DNA from: Leptospira andrefontaineae
GTDB taxonomy: Bacteria > Spirochaetota > Leptospiria > Leptospirales > Leptospiraceae
Length of the DNA stretch: 64,000 bases
Direction: 5' to 3'
Assembly: GCF_004770105.1 (NCBI RefSeq)
Contig: NZ_RQEY01000016.1
Location: 186,001 to 250,000, forward strand
Shown here: positions 1 through 8,905 of the stretch, in pieces
How the letters are laid out: the number at the start of each line of letters is the position of its first letter
Numbering within the stretch: the first letter of the stretch is position 1
Position numbers and translations under genes: made by a program
The notes under the pieces: generated by a model
The model's input: only the letters and a program-made list of their open reading frames with translations
Databases searched by the model: none
What the model was told of the DNA's origin: nothing

Positions 1-600
1 TCTGGACCTAGTTTTGCAAAAGAGTTGGTCAAACGTGTACCTACCATAGTGAGTATAGCATCTAAGAATGAAGCAACTGCAAGAAGAGTACAAGAAATAT
101 TCAGTTTCACATATTTTAGGACTTATTGGACTCCGGACGTGGTTGGAGTAGAAGTCGGCGGTTCCTTAAAGAATGTGATCGCAATCGCTGCAGGAGTCTC
201 CGATGGATTAGGATTCGGACAGAATACTAGAGCCGCTTTGATCACCCGAGGACTAACTGAAATTTCCAGATTAGGAGTCAAATTGGGAGCGGATCCTCTT
301 ACATTTTTAGGACCTTCCGGAATGGGAGATTTGATCTTAACCTGTTGCGGAGATGCTTCCAGGAACAGGACTGTAGGTTTTAGATTGGGAAAAGGGGAAA
401 GTCTGGATTCTATTTTAGGCGGAATGGTAGAAGTTGCAGAAGGGGTTAAAACCGCAAAAAGTGGATTTGAATTATCCCAGAAATTAGGTATTGAAATGGC
501 CATCACCACCGAGGTGTATAAAATGCTTTACGAGCATAAGAATCCGAAGGAGGTTGTTAGAGATTTAATGGGCCGGGACTTAAAAAGAGAAGGTCTATAA
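1..600 (+). CDS. gpsA: NAD(P)H-dependent glycerol-3-phosphate dehydrogenase, C-terminal part
   Basis: This is the 3' part of a gene that begins left of the window; the reading frame is open from base 1. It reduces dihydroxyacetone phosphate to sn-glycerol-3-phosphate, the backbone for phospholipid synthesis, in the cytoplasm. The first visible residues read SGPSFAKE, the conserved substrate-region motif of GpsA. They are followed by the helical C-terminal domain with [17 protein letters not shown] (contains the catalytic lysine region) and [11 protein letters not shown]. The protein ends normally with a KREGL tail, so only the N-terminal Rossmann half is missing, because of the window edge. 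The next gene follows after 27 bases on the same strand. Confidence 0.93.
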   Translation, partial: SGPSFAKELVKRVPTIVSIASKNEATARRVQEIFSFTYFRTYWTPDVVGVEVGGSLKNVIAIAAGVSDGLGFGQNTRAALITRGLTEISRLGVKLGADPLTFLGPSGMGDLILTCCGDASRNRTVGFRLGKGESLDSILGGMVEVAEGVKTAKSGFELSQKLGIEMAITTEVYKMLYEHKNPKEVVRDLMGRDLKREGL

Positions 601-627
601 ACCGCTCTTAAATCGCGATCGATTCCC

Positions 628-3276
628 TTGCAAAATGCAATTTTAAATATTCCTAATATAGGCGGTATCAGCCTAATTTTCAGGTATATTCCATTTTTAT
701 TAATTTCATTCTGTTCTTTTTGTACGTCCCTCTCAGCCCAGACCCGTAATGATTACGGTTGGACAGGTTCTCCGGGTAATTTTTATCTTTTGATGGATGG
801 CAAGAACGTCCTGACCAAAGAAACCGATTTTAATTCCTTTCCGGAAGGTCTAAATACGGTCCAAAAATCAGAGTTCGCACTTTTAGCGGGGGAATATTTA
901 TTACTTAATAAAGATTCCGGAAAATTCTCCAATCTGATCAATTCTATCCGAAAGGAAAAAGATCTAGGATTTGCAGAAGTTCTTCTACTTTATTTTCAAG
1001 ATATCTACTTCTCCAAAAAATCCAATGGGGAAAGTTTTCTAAAATCCTGGAATCCGCCTGCTGGAGACATATACCAAAAAGAATTGGCCGAATCAACGCG
1101 TAACGTTCTTCTTCATAAAAAGCCGGCAGATAAGATCAAATGTTCTCCTAAAAAACAATATTATTCACTTTGTAGGACGCTTCGTCTCGGAAGTTATATG
1201 GCGGATTTCAAACTTTCGGATCCGAACCATGATCGAGAATATACGAATCTGCAAAGAATACTTTCTCCTTTTCCTGGAGTTACAGATCCTGAGGAGAAGG
1301 AGCTAAAACATATTCCTTTCTTGTCTAATTTCCTTCCTAATATTGCGGATTATCTTTCAGAGTTAGGATTTGCCAGAGATGCGATCCAATTCTCTAAAAT
1401 AGGGATCGTTTCAGAAAATTTGGGCGGAAGAATGCTCTCTCATTCTTACGAAAAATTGGCGTATTACTATCTGGTAGATGGAGATCCGAATTCTGCCGAA
1501 AAAGTTTTAAAGTATATTATAGAAAGACAGGGGGAGATGGCCCCCACTTATAAAAATTCATTGTATCTGAAGCTGGGAACTCTTGCTTATCTGCAAGGCG
1601 ACTCTGCAAGAGCTTTGGAATATTATTTAAATTTGGACTTTTTACATTGGTCCACTAAGATACTTCATCCTTTCTTGGGTGAACCTATTCCGATCAATAG
1701 TGCTCGTGACTTGGTGTCTGTTGCTGTTTGGAAATCCAAAAATTCTCACAAAGCAGTGGATGCTCTTCAGTCGGTCAGTACTCCTAAAAATCTGACAGAA
1801 GACGATCTATTTACTAAATTAAGAATTATTCAAATACTTTCGGAAGATGAACCTGAAGTTGCTTCTAAACTTGCTATGGATCTGAGCTTTCTCGCTCAAA
1901 GTAAGGGATGGAGAAGAGTAGAATATTCCGCCACATTACTCCACGGATTTTTGCAGTTAAAAACCAATAATCTTAGAAAAGCCATCATAGAGTTCACTAA
2001 GGCGGGCGGTATCTTAAAAGAAGATCCTTCTTATAAAGAAGAATGGATCCGCTTGAACGGGTTATTCCTTTCTCATAAAGAATCTTCTAACCTAAGAGGT
2101 GTAAAAGGTTTCTTAGACCAAGCTCTTAAAATTTCAGCTTCCGGGAATGTGGACGATAAAACTTTCGAGATCAAAAATTATCTGCCTCCTGCTTTCGGAA
2201 GTAAAAGTTTAGAAAATTCTGCCATCGATTTTTATACCAGGCACGGTTATACGAACGATCTACTTTCCTTTATGATCCATTCTGAGGAAAATTCAGAACT
2301 TCAGGAAGAAGATTCTCCTCCTGACCTCGCTATCCTTAAAACTCATAATAGAATATCTAGATATAAAGGTTTTTATCCTCCTGGAAGAGAACCTTGGAAA
2401 TCTGCTTGGTCCGAAATGAGGACCAAGGAATCCACTCGTATTAGAGAAGAATCGGATCCTCTCAGGAATGCTAATTTTAAAAAGTTAACTCATCCGCTTA
2501 TCGCCGTTTTCGTGAAAGATAAGAGAGTGTTCCTATTTCACAAAGATGGGGATTCTTCCGAGCTGGAAGCGAGAGAATTGAATACGGATAATCCTACTAG
2601 TTATACTGCTCAATCTGCATTTAGAAGTACGATGGAATCTTTTTCCAAAAAGGAGAAGGTCCAAATTTACCTGAATTCCCCAGGAGTGGAAGCAGCTGAA
2701 TATTTAAGAAAAGAATTCCCTGACTCTGAGATCAAATTATTCCTTAGATTTGATAAAAGAGACGAATCTGATTCCGCTAAAAAAGTATTCGGTCCTGCTT
2801 GTGAGAATCTTTTCCCTAAAAATCTTCCGGAAGGCGATGGTCATCTGGGTTGGCAATCCTTTCCATTACAATATTATGATGGATCTAAATTGCTCCAAGG
2901 AAAGTCTGCACTACTCGTTTGGAATATGAAGGTAACTTCTAAATCTCCTAATGGTCTTCGGGATTATGAATGGTCCTGTGGATCTGATTCCATTTCTTTT
3001 CGAAAAGCAAAACGTAGATTAGATTTCAGGAATTTACCAGATAGGATTGCATTTACTAAGGATTCACTCAGTGGTTCGGGTTGGGGAGATAAATCAGAGG
3101 ACTTTTTGGACTGGGCCAGGTTCTGGTTGTCCGCAGGGACTTCTCGTCTTTATTTTGTTAAATACTGGAATCCCGAATCAGAATCCGACATAAATTTATT
3201 AGAGAGACTTGCCAATGAAAATGGGGATCCAAATCTGAATTCCAGAGTCCTCAAAATGGTTCGGAATGCTGAATAA
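628..3276 (+). CDS. Exported TPR-repeat protein with possible degenerate CHAT-like C-terminus
   Basis: An 882-residue protein of unknown function starting at TTG 628. Residues about 15-38 form a hydrophobic stretch ending in LSAQ, consistent with a Sec signal peptide cleaved after SAQ, so the protein is probably periplasmic or outer-membrane associated. Residues about 230-500 contain helical TPR-like pairs (for example the AYYYLVDGDPNSAEKVLKYI and YLQGDSARALEYYLNLD regions). The last 250 residues have alternating strands (LIAVFVKDKRVFLFH) and end with FWLSAGTSRLYFVKYW. This recalls the end of CHAT domains, but I see no clear His-Cys dyad. It lies 27 bases after gpsA and may be cotranscribed. 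The start is uncertain because no ATG precedes the signal peptide. Confidence 0.7.
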   Translation: MQNAILNIPNIGGISLIFRYIPFLLISFCSFCTSLSAQTRNDYGWTGSPGNFYLLMDGKNVLTKETDFNSFPEGLNTVQKSEFALLAGEYLLLNKDSGKFSNLINSIRKEKDLGFAEVLLLYFQDIYFSKKSNGESFLKSWNPPAGDIYQKELAESTRNVLLHKKPADKIKCSPKKQYYSLCRTLRLGSYMADFKLSDPNHDREYTNLQRILSPFPGVTDPEEKELKHIPFLSNFLPNIADYLSELGFARDAIQFSKIGIVSENLGGRMLSHSYEKLAYYYLVDGDPNSAEKVLKYIIERQGEMAPTYKNSLYLKLGTLAYLQGDSARALEYYLNLDFLHWSTKILHPFLGEPIPINSARDLVSVAVWKSKNSHKAVDALQSVSTPKNLTEDDLFTKLRIIQILSEDEPEVASKLAMDLSFLAQSKGWRRVEYSATLLHGFLQLKTNNLRKAIIEFTKAGGILKEDPSYKEEWIRLNGLFLSHKESSNLRGVKGFLDQALKISASGNVDDKTFEIKNYLPPAFGSKSLENSAIDFYTRHGYTNDLLSFMIHSEENSELQEEDSPPDLAILKTHNRISRYKGFYPPGREPWKSAWSEMRTKESTRIREESDPLRNANFKKLTHPLIAVFVKDKRVFLFHKDGDSSELEARELNTDNPTSYTAQSAFRSTMESFSKKEKVQIYLNSPGVEAAEYLRKEFPDSEIKLFLRFDKRDESDSAKKVFGPACENLFPKNLPEGDGHLGWQSFPLQYYDGSKLLQGKSALLVWNMKVTSKSPNGLRDYEWSCGSDSISFRKAKRRLDFRNLPDRIAFTKDSLSGSGWGDKSEDFLDWARFWLSAGTSRLYFVKYWNPESESDINLLERLANENGDPNLNSRVLKMVRNAE

Positions 3277-3493
3277 CCTACTTAAACATGGTTCGGTAAA
3301 AGGGTAAATTTTCATTTTTTCGCCTCCAAAACACTCGACAATGCACCGTTTTTCAGGGATGGTATCACAGATAGATGGACCCCGACAGTAGAAGCCGGAT
3401 TTTTCCGGACCAAAGCCATATTTTTCCCACCTTGTTTTATTCTTTCGATCTAGCAATCTGCCTAAATCTTACATTCGGAAGATCTTGCCGTTA

Positions 3494-4822
3494 ATGGACG
3501 TGATTGGATTTTTCGTAATACTTCTTCTTATCTTTGCGAACGGATTTTTTGTGTCCGCAGAGTTTGCCTTAGTCTCGATCAGACCTTCTCGTTTGGAAGA
3601 ATTGATTAGAGACGGCAGACCTATGGCTGTTCTCACCAAAAAAGCGGCAAGCATGTTGAACGATATGCTCTCCGTCTGTCAGGTGGGGATCACAATTGCA
3701 AGTCTACTTTTAGGTTGGGTGGGAGAAGGTTATCTCTCCAGTTGGATAGAACCTATTTTTCATTACGCAGGTTATCCTGATTCCGACTTAACTGTTCATG
3801 GTATTGCAGTAGCGATCTCATTTGCATTGATCACATTTTTGCATATTCTTTTGGGAGAACTTCTTCCTAAAACCGTTGCGATACAAAAGACGGAAACCTT
3901 GGCCTTGGTGACAAGCGCTCCTATATTCTTCTTTTATTATTTATTTTTCCCTATTACATTTTTCTTAAATGGAATGACTTCTTTTCTTTTGAAAACGATC
4001 GGATTTAAGGAAGATTCTCATCGTATCATACATTCTCCGGAAGAATTGATGATCTTGATCCAAGAACAAAATAAACAGGGAAATATTGATCAGGAAGAAT
4101 TCCAGATCATCCAAAATACTTTTCAGTTTTCCGAACATTTAGCAAAGGACGTGATGACTCATCGTTTGAGCATTGTAGGAATTCCTGCAGATAGTCAAAT
4201 GGACGGAGTGCTTTCGATCATCGCTGAACATCATTTTTCTAGATATCCAGTGTATGAAGGAACCACTGATAATATAGTAGGTATAATTCACGTTCAGGCT
4301 TATCTTGCTTGGCTTTCAGAATCTAAACGGAATAAGAAAGCAAAAGTCACTACGATCATGCAACCTCCTATCGTGGTTCCAGAAGGTATGTCCATCGAAA
4401 AGGTTCTGCAGAAATTGCGGGTCGCAAAACAACATATGGCGATCGTGATCGACGAATACGGCGGAGTTTCCGGATTACTTACTATGGAAGACATAGTAGA
4501 AGAAGTTTTCGGCGAGATCCGGGACGAGACTGACGATCATGAAACAGATGCAGTTCCATCACATTCTCCTGATGCATTTGATATAGACGGAGAGACAGAA
4601 CTCGACGAATTAAAAGAGATCCTAACTGGTATCGAAGCAGAAGATCTAAATGATATACGTACGATCGCGGGTTTTATTTTAGAGAAGTTAGAGGATATGC
4701 CTAAGGAAGGAACCGAAGTTGCAATCCCTGAAGGTAAACTGACCGTAGAAAAAATGGATGGGAATAAGATCATGACCGTCCGTTTTACTAGGCTTCCCAC
4801 TACTTCTTCTTTTGCGATTTAA
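3494..4822 (+). CDS. Hemolysin-family CNNM/CBS/CorC membrane protein
   Basis: A 442-residue inner-membrane protein of the TlyC/CorC (UPF0053) family, whose members are linked to divalent-cation (Mg/Co) transport or homeostasis. The N-terminal DUF21/CNNM domain has about four hydrophobic segments (residues 1-22, about 60-80, 95-130, 140-170) with the family motif [11 protein letters not shown]. It is followed by two CBS domains (about 205-330; [26 protein letters not shown] is diagnostic, only partly quoted here by its core) and a C-terminal CorC_HlyC domain (about 350-430). ATG 3494 is chosen; an in-frame TTG lies 9 bases upstream at 3485. 'Hemolysin' is a historical family name and not evidence of lysis. 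The 217 bases upstream hold no gene that I can support. Confidence 0.88.
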   Translation: MDVIGFFVILLLIFANGFFVSAEFALVSIRPSRLEELIRDGRPMAVLTKKAASMLNDMLSVCQVGITIASLLLGWVGEGYLSSWIEPIFHYAGYPDSDLTVHGIAVAISFALITFLHILLGELLPKTVAIQKTETLALVTSAPIFFFYYLFFPITFFLNGMTSFLLKTIGFKEDSHRIIHSPEELMILIQEQNKQGNIDQEEFQIIQNTFQFSEHLAKDVMTHRLSIVGIPADSQMDGVLSIIAEHHFSRYPVYEGTTDNIVGIIHVQAYLAWLSESKRNKKAKVTTIMQPPIVVPEGMSIEKVLQKLRVAKQHMAIVIDEYGGVSGLLTMEDIVEEVFGEIRDETDDHETDAVPSHSPDAFDIDGETELDELKEILTGIEAEDLNDIRTIAGFILEKLEDMPKEGTEVAIPEGKLTVEKMDGNKIMTVRFTRLPTTSSFAI

Positions 4823-4858
4823 GTTGTAAATCTAATAGATCGGTTTTGGATCTGCACT

Positions 4859-5398
4859 ATGGACAAAAAGGATATTCTGATCGCAGTCAGTGGAAGTATC
4901 GCGGCTTTTAGGGCTTGCGAACTGGTGCGTAATCTTACGAAAGAAGGTTATCCTGTTTCCGTGATCATGACCCAGAACGCGACCAAATTTATCGGTCCGA
5001 TCACGTTCGAAGCTCTTACAGGTAAAAAAGTCCAGGTAGACGAATACGAGCAAGGAATGGCTCATATCGATGCAAGGAATCGTGCGGCTGTGATTGCCGT
5101 TGTTCCCGCTACTGCAAATATTATCGCAAAAATGGCGAACGGAATTGCGGACGATCTTGTAACTTCTACTTACCTTGCTGCGAAATGTCCTGTATTAGTT
5201 GCGCCTGCAATGAATCCGAATATGTTCACGCATCCAGCCACACAGAGAAATCTCGCTCGTCTGAAAGAAGACGGAGTGATCATTTTAGATCCTCAGGAAG
5301 GAGTTGTGGTTTGCGGTGACGAGGGTTACGGAAAATTAGCAGATGTTCCTGTGATGCAAAAAAAGATCCTGGAACAGTACCTGAAAACTTCTAAATAA
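4859..5398 (+). CDS. coaC: Phosphopantothenoylcysteine decarboxylase, stand-alone
   Basis: An FMN-dependent flavoprotein of 179 residues that decarboxylates 4'-phospho-N-pantothenoylcysteine in coenzyme A biosynthesis. The N-terminal [14 protein letters not shown] is the flavin-binding loop. AHIDARN carries the catalytic histidine region, followed by [17 protein letters not shown]. The substrate-clamp motif appears as PAMNPNMF, and [12 protein letters not shown] carries the conserved cysteine. In most bacteria this domain is fused to CoaB as Dfp; here it ends with its own stop codon, and the ligase domain follows as a separate gene 11 bases downstream. The two are almost certainly cotranscribed and functionally coupled. 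Confidence 0.92.
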   Translation: MDKKDILIAVSGSIAAFRACELVRNLTKEGYPVSVIMTQNATKFIGPITFEALTGKKVQVDEYEQGMAHIDARNRAAVIAVVPATANIIAKMANGIADDLVTSTYLAAKCPVLVAPAMNPNMFTHPATQRNLARLKEDGVIILDPQEGVVVCGDEGYGKLADVPVMQKKILEQYLKTSK

Positions 5399-5409
5399 GA
5401 TGTTCGATC

Positions 5410-6096
5410 TTGGCTAAATATTCAAAAATTATAATAAGTTCGGGACCGACTAGAGAGTGGATCGATCCTGTGCGTTTTATTTCGAATGCTTCTTCCGGAA
5501 AAATGGGATATTGTTTGGCTGAGGAAGCAGCTCATTTAGTAAAAGATGTAGTTTATATTCGTGGTTTAACTGAGCCAAAATATTCTGAACCTAAGGGCGC
5601 AAGAATTCTTAAGGTAGAAACCACTCTGGAAATGAGAGACGCAGTTCTGAAAGAAGTGGATTCTTCTTCTATTCTTATCATGGCAGCTGCTCCGGCTGAT
5701 TTTCGCCCTAAAAATGCAAACGATTCCAAGATCAAAAAAGAAGAAGGTAGCGATACTTTAGTTCTGGAACTGATCAAAAATCCAGATATACTTGTTTCCG
5801 TTCACGAAAAGATTCAGGAACAAAATCTGAAAGATGTTCTCCGTATAGGCTTCTCCGCTGAAACAGATTTATTGGACCAAAATGCACTTGGTAAACTTAA
5901 AAGAAAAAACCTGGATTTTATCGTAGGAAATTACGTGGGTAAAGACTCCAAAGGTTTTGGAGACTTGGATACAAGCGTGATCATTTACGGAAAAGAAGGT
6001 TCTAAAAAGGAGATCGGTCCCGCTTCCAAGGAGACCATTGCAAAAGGTATTTTAGAATATTTAGATATTCTTTCTAAACAAGAAAGTATTATTTAA
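5410..6096 (+). CDS. coaB: Phosphopantothenate-cysteine ligase, stand-alone
   Basis: A 228-residue ligase joining 4'-phosphopantothenate to cysteine (nucleotide-activated), the step before CoaC. The N-terminal motif [20 protein letters not shown] is typical of the CoaB domain of Dfp. [15 protein letters not shown] and the lysine-rich [13 protein letters not shown] segment match the nucleotide/substrate regions of the family. The start is TTG 5410, because the conserved GPTRE motif begins within 11 residues of it. It follows coaC by 11 bases. The stop overlaps the 3' end of the oppositely oriented STAS gene by 8 bases. Confidence 0.92.
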   Translation: MAKYSKIIISSGPTREWIDPVRFISNASSGKMGYCLAEEAAHLVKDVVYIRGLTEPKYSEPKGARILKVETTLEMRDAVLKEVDSSSILIMAAAPADFRPKNANDSKIKKEEGSDTLVLELIKNPDILVSVHEKIQEQNLKDVLRIGFSAETDLLDQNALGKLKRKNLDFIVGNYVGKDSKGFGDLDTSVIIYGKEGSKKEIGPASKETIAKGILEYLDILSKQESII

Positions 6097-6460
6097 AGAC
6101 CGCTTTGGCCTCGTCCAGAGTATGATAGATCGCTACCTTTTTAGGTAATTCCATCAATCGGATCACATTCTCTAAGAAGTGATTCAATCCCCCGATCACG
6201 ATCTTTCCATTATGCTGGTCTACGGTTTTGATCAGTGTTAGAAGTGTCGCAACTCCAACACTATTAATATATTCCAAAGAAGAAAGGTCTAAGATGATCT
6301 CGTAGATCCCTTCGTCGAAAACGAAATTGATCTTTCTGGAAATTTCGAAAGCGTTCGAATTCGTCACTTTTCCGTTCATGATGACGACTAAAACTTCTTT
6401 GTCTCCGACGGAGTCTCTTTTAGTTTCTATGTAAAGGCCTTCGAATTCCGTTTTTGCCAT
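6089..6460 (-). CDS. STAS-domain anti-sigma-factor antagonist
   Basis: A 123-residue single STAS-domain protein resembling SpoIIAA/RsbV. Such proteins bind an RsbW/SpoIIAB-type kinase when unphosphorylated and release its sigma factor or other partner. The phosphorylatable serine is probably Ser67 in [10 protein letters not shown], at the usual loop after the third strand. No kinase or phosphatase sits beside it, so it is an orphan here; a complete module is found near 48-51.8 kb. It lies downstream of the hypothetical gene ending at 6477 with a 16-base gap and may be in the hom operon. Its 3' end overlaps coaB by 8 bases. Confidence 0.85.
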   Translation of the reverse strand: MAKTEFEGLYIETKRDSVGDKEVLVVIMNGKVTNSNAFEISRKINFVFDEGIYEIILDLSSLEYINSVGVATLLTLIKTVDQHNGKIVIGGLNHFLENVIRLMELPKKVAIYHTLDEAKAVFK

Positions 6461-6476
6461 TTTATCCCGATCCGCG

Positions 6477-6806
6477 TTAAAGCATCATTGTTCCGTCTTT
6501 GATGGTGGCTGTCAATTCCGTCCATCTGGAGACTTCTTCCGGTTTGGAATCCGTTTTGGCGGATCCGCGGTAGAGTATCCTAAGTCGTCCTTTCTCTTCG
6601 ATTTCGCCTTCTAAGTCCAGATAGATCCTTCTGTGATCATTCTTTCTTTGAAAAGTTATTTTCGATCCACTTTGGAGCAATTCCCAATAAGAAGCTACTG
6701 TTCCGAAGGTGATTAGACGAGAATTTCCGTCAATATCCAAAAATAAATCCAAATGTGAATCCCCGAATCCTTCATGTAAGGATAATGTGCAGGGAAATTC
6801 GTTCAT
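6477..6806 (-). CDS. Small hypothetical protein
   Basis: A 109-residue protein I do not recognise. It has no signal peptide or membrane segment and is predicted cytoplasmic. The composition suggests a small beta-rich domain: alternating strands around [37 protein letters not shown] and [13 protein letters not shown]. It starts only 4 bases after the hom stop codon and ends 16 bases before the STAS gene, so all three are probably cotranscribed. The tight spacing and the ATG start support a real gene. Confidence 0.65.
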   Translation of the reverse strand: MNEFPCTLSLHEGFGDSHLDLFLDIDGNSRLITFGTVASYWELLQSGSKITFQRKNDHRRIYLDLEGEIEEKGRLRILYRGSAKTDSKPEEVSRWTELTATIKDGTMML

Positions 6807-6810
6807 ACTT

Positions 6811-8100
6811 TTACAATTTGTCTTCTAAGCGGATCGCGACCGAAGGTTCTAATACCACTTCGGAAGCATCTATCCTTCCTAAAGACGCAGAAATCGAAGC
6901 TTCTACACACGGATGTGTGACCACCACTACTTCTGCAGGTTCCTTTTCAGATTCGTTTTGGCGAACAGAAGAAATAGATACTCCGTTTGTTCCCAAATCT
7001 TTTGCAATTTCCGCTAAAACCCCTGGTTGGTCCAAGGTATTAAATCTCAGATAATATCTAGCTTCTGTTTGGTTGGCTTCAGATATGGAGGCTTTTGGAA
7101 ATCTGTTCTTTTCCATCGGAAGATTTTTGCCCCTTCTTGAGCTGTAATAGATCAAGTCCGAAACCACTGCGGAGGCGGTAGGCAAGGCGCCTGCTCCTTT
7201 TCCTACGATCAACCCCGGACCGGCAAATGCTGTCTTGTAATATACTGCATTTGTCTCATTCATCACACTTGCAAACGCATGATGTTTTGGGATCATTACA
7301 GGTTGGACCCTGGCTTCTACCTTGCCGTCCAATTTTCTTACAAGACCGAGTAACTTGATCCTATAACCCAGGTCAGAAGCGAATGCGATATCTAATCGTG
7401 TAATCTTTGTTATACCTTCGACCACTATGTTTTGTAGAGGGATTTTTTCTCCGAAGGCTAAGGATCCTAAAATACTGATCTTATGAGCTGTGTCTATGCC
7501 TTCTACATCGAAGCTTGGATCTGCTTCTGCAAATCCCTTTTCCTGAGCGAGTTTTAACGCTTCTTTATAATCTAAACCTTCTGTTTCCATTTTAGAAAGA
7601 ATAAAGTTAGTTGTTCCATTTAGGATCCCGTAAAGTCCTAGAAACTTGTCTCCTGCCAAACAATTTCGTATGGCACGGATGATCGGAATAGAACCACCGA
7701 CGGAAGCTTCGAATCCAATTTCAGTTTGGTTCTCTTCCGCAGTTTTATAAATGATCTCTCCTTTTTCGGAAAGAAGTGCCTTGTTGGCTGTGATTACTGT
7801 TTGTTTGGATTGTAAAGCACCTAATACGATCTCTTCGGAGATGGTTGTACCTCCTACAAGTTCGATGATTGTATCGATTTCGGGGTTTCCCACCACTTGT
7901 TTGTAATCGTCTGTTATTTTTACTTTGGAAAATAATTTCGAAATAGGGGCAATTTTAGAGGGAGTTCTGGTACAAATTGTATGTACATTTAGAGAGATAC
8001 CGTATTCTTTTTCGAATCTTGCGGATTCTTCCGAAAGAATTTTAAGAACTCCTGAGCCGACCGTGCCTGCGCCAATTAATCCGATTCGAATCGTCTGCAT
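6811..8100 (-). CDS. hom: Homoserine dehydrogenase
   Basis: A 429-residue enzyme reducing aspartate semialdehyde to homoserine on the way to threonine and methionine. The N-terminal Rossmann fold reads [28 protein letters not shown] carries the conserved lysine of the family, and [11 protein letters not shown] is the homoserine dehydrogenase signature. The C-terminus (from about residue 345) is an ACT domain beginning [18 protein letters not shown], expected to mediate threonine feedback. ATG 8100 is chosen because it begins directly at the dinucleotide fold; the frame stays open to 8280 but that extension is basic and unlike the family. It is monofunctional, with no aspartokinase fused or adjacent. 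Confidence 0.94.
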   Translation of the reverse strand: MQTIRIGLIGAGTVGSGVLKILSEESARFEKEYGISLNVHTICTRTPSKIAPISKLFSKVKITDDYKQVVGNPEIDTIIELVGGTTISEEIVLGALQSKQTVITANKALLSEKGEIIYKTAEENQTEIGFEASVGGSIPIIRAIRNCLAGDKFLGLYGILNGTTNFILSKMETEGLDYKEALKLAQEKGFAEADPSFDVEGIDTAHKISILGSLAFGEKIPLQNIVVEGITKITRLDIAFASDLGYRIKLLGLVRKLDGKVEARVQPVMIPKHHAFASVMNETNAVYYKTAFAGPGLIVGKGAGALPTASAVVSDLIYYSSRRGKNLPMEKNRFPKASISEANQTEARYYLRFNTLDQPGVLAEIAKDLGTNGVSISSVRQNESEKEPAEVVVVTHPCVEASISASLGRIDASEVVLEPSVAIRLEDKL

Positions 8101-8303
8101 TCTGGGACAATCCTTTCGGCTATACTGGAAACATTCGACCTTTTTTAAGTATGTGTAGGGGCTTTCCTTTCGACCTGGCGGTTTTTTCTTTACTAAATGA
8201 GCTAGTCTTGGTAGAGATTCTTTTACGGACGATTTTAAAATTCGTTTAGGGCCTTTTAGAATAAATAGGTCCAAATCCATCGACTGAAAGGATAACCCAC
8301 TTT

Positions 8304-8891
8304 ATGGCGAACCGTCGTAAGCCTCCTCGCAAAACCTCCGGGAATAAAAAACAAGAATCTTCCCACAAACATCCAGGCGGAGGAAACCGCGGCCATCAGC
8401 AGAAAAAAAGACCGGATCACGGTCGTTCGAATCGCCACCAACAGCATACCGTAGCTACTAAAATTTCAGAAACGATGAAAGAACTTCCGATGAAGGCTCC
8501 TCATCAATCCGGAGGAAGTTCAGGGACTCTCGTAAAAGTGATTGGATTTCTCGCAGTCGCATTGATCGTATTTTTCGGATATTTTATCGTTCAGGAATAT
8601 TTGGATAAAACCCCTGTTTATGGAAAACATGGTTGGGATGAAGAAGCTGGATCTCCGGTTGTTTGGGAAGATGCAGTTCGTTATTGTTCTTCTAGAAGAA
8701 AGAGACTTCCGGATAAGGAAGAGCTTAAGACATTCTCCAAAAGAGCTGATAAGAAAATCAAAACGATCGGATTGTTTTGGTCTACAAGTGCCGCTGGAGA
8801 CAAAGGGGATTATATGACCGTAAACTTAAGCAGCGGCGATTTTTCTCCAAGTCCCAGCACGAATAAATTCGCAGTCATTTGTGTGAAATGA
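8304..8891 (+). CDS. Single-pass membrane protein with basic N-tail and DUF1566-like C-domain
   Basis: A 195-residue protein with three parts. Residues 1-55 are a disordered, very basic tail rich in Lys, Arg, His, Gln and Gly (HKHPGGGNRGHQQKKRP and similar). Residues about 78-98 are one transmembrane helix (VIGFLAVALIVFFGYFIV). Residues 105-195 look like a compact Lcl/DUF1566 or FGE-like domain: W-x-x-A-x-x-YC, RLPDKEEL, FWSTSAAG and a final FAVICVK. The positive-inside rule puts the basic tail in the cytoplasm and the C-domain in the periplasm. An SD-like GAAAGGAT lies upstream of ATG 8304. The next gene starts 14 bases downstream. Function unknown. Confidence 0.72.
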   Translation: MANRRKPPRKTSGNKKQESSHKHPGGGNRGHQQKKRPDHGRSNRHQQHTVATKISETMKELPMKAPHQSGGSSGTLVKVIGFLAVALIVFFGYFIVQEYLDKTPVYGKHGWDEEAGSPVVWEDAVRYCSSRRKRLPDKEELKTFSKRADKKIKTIGLFWSTSAAGDKGDYMTVNLSSGDFSPSPSTNKFAVICVK

Positions 8892-8905
8892 TGCTTTGAA
8901 CCATC

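Noticed and set aside
1..600. gpsA as a truncated pseudogene
   Set aside because: The frame is open from base 1 and the missing part is simply outside the window.
3199..3456. Minus-strand 85-codon frame in the gap after the TPR gene
   Set aside because: Half of it is antisense to the TPR gene, and the composition is unlike a protein. The gap of 217 bases is better left as non-coding.
8101..8280. Upstream in-frame extension of homoserine dehydrogenase
   Set aside because: The extra 60 residues are basic and precede the Rossmann fold, which in this family begins within a few residues of the start. ATG 8100 is preferred.
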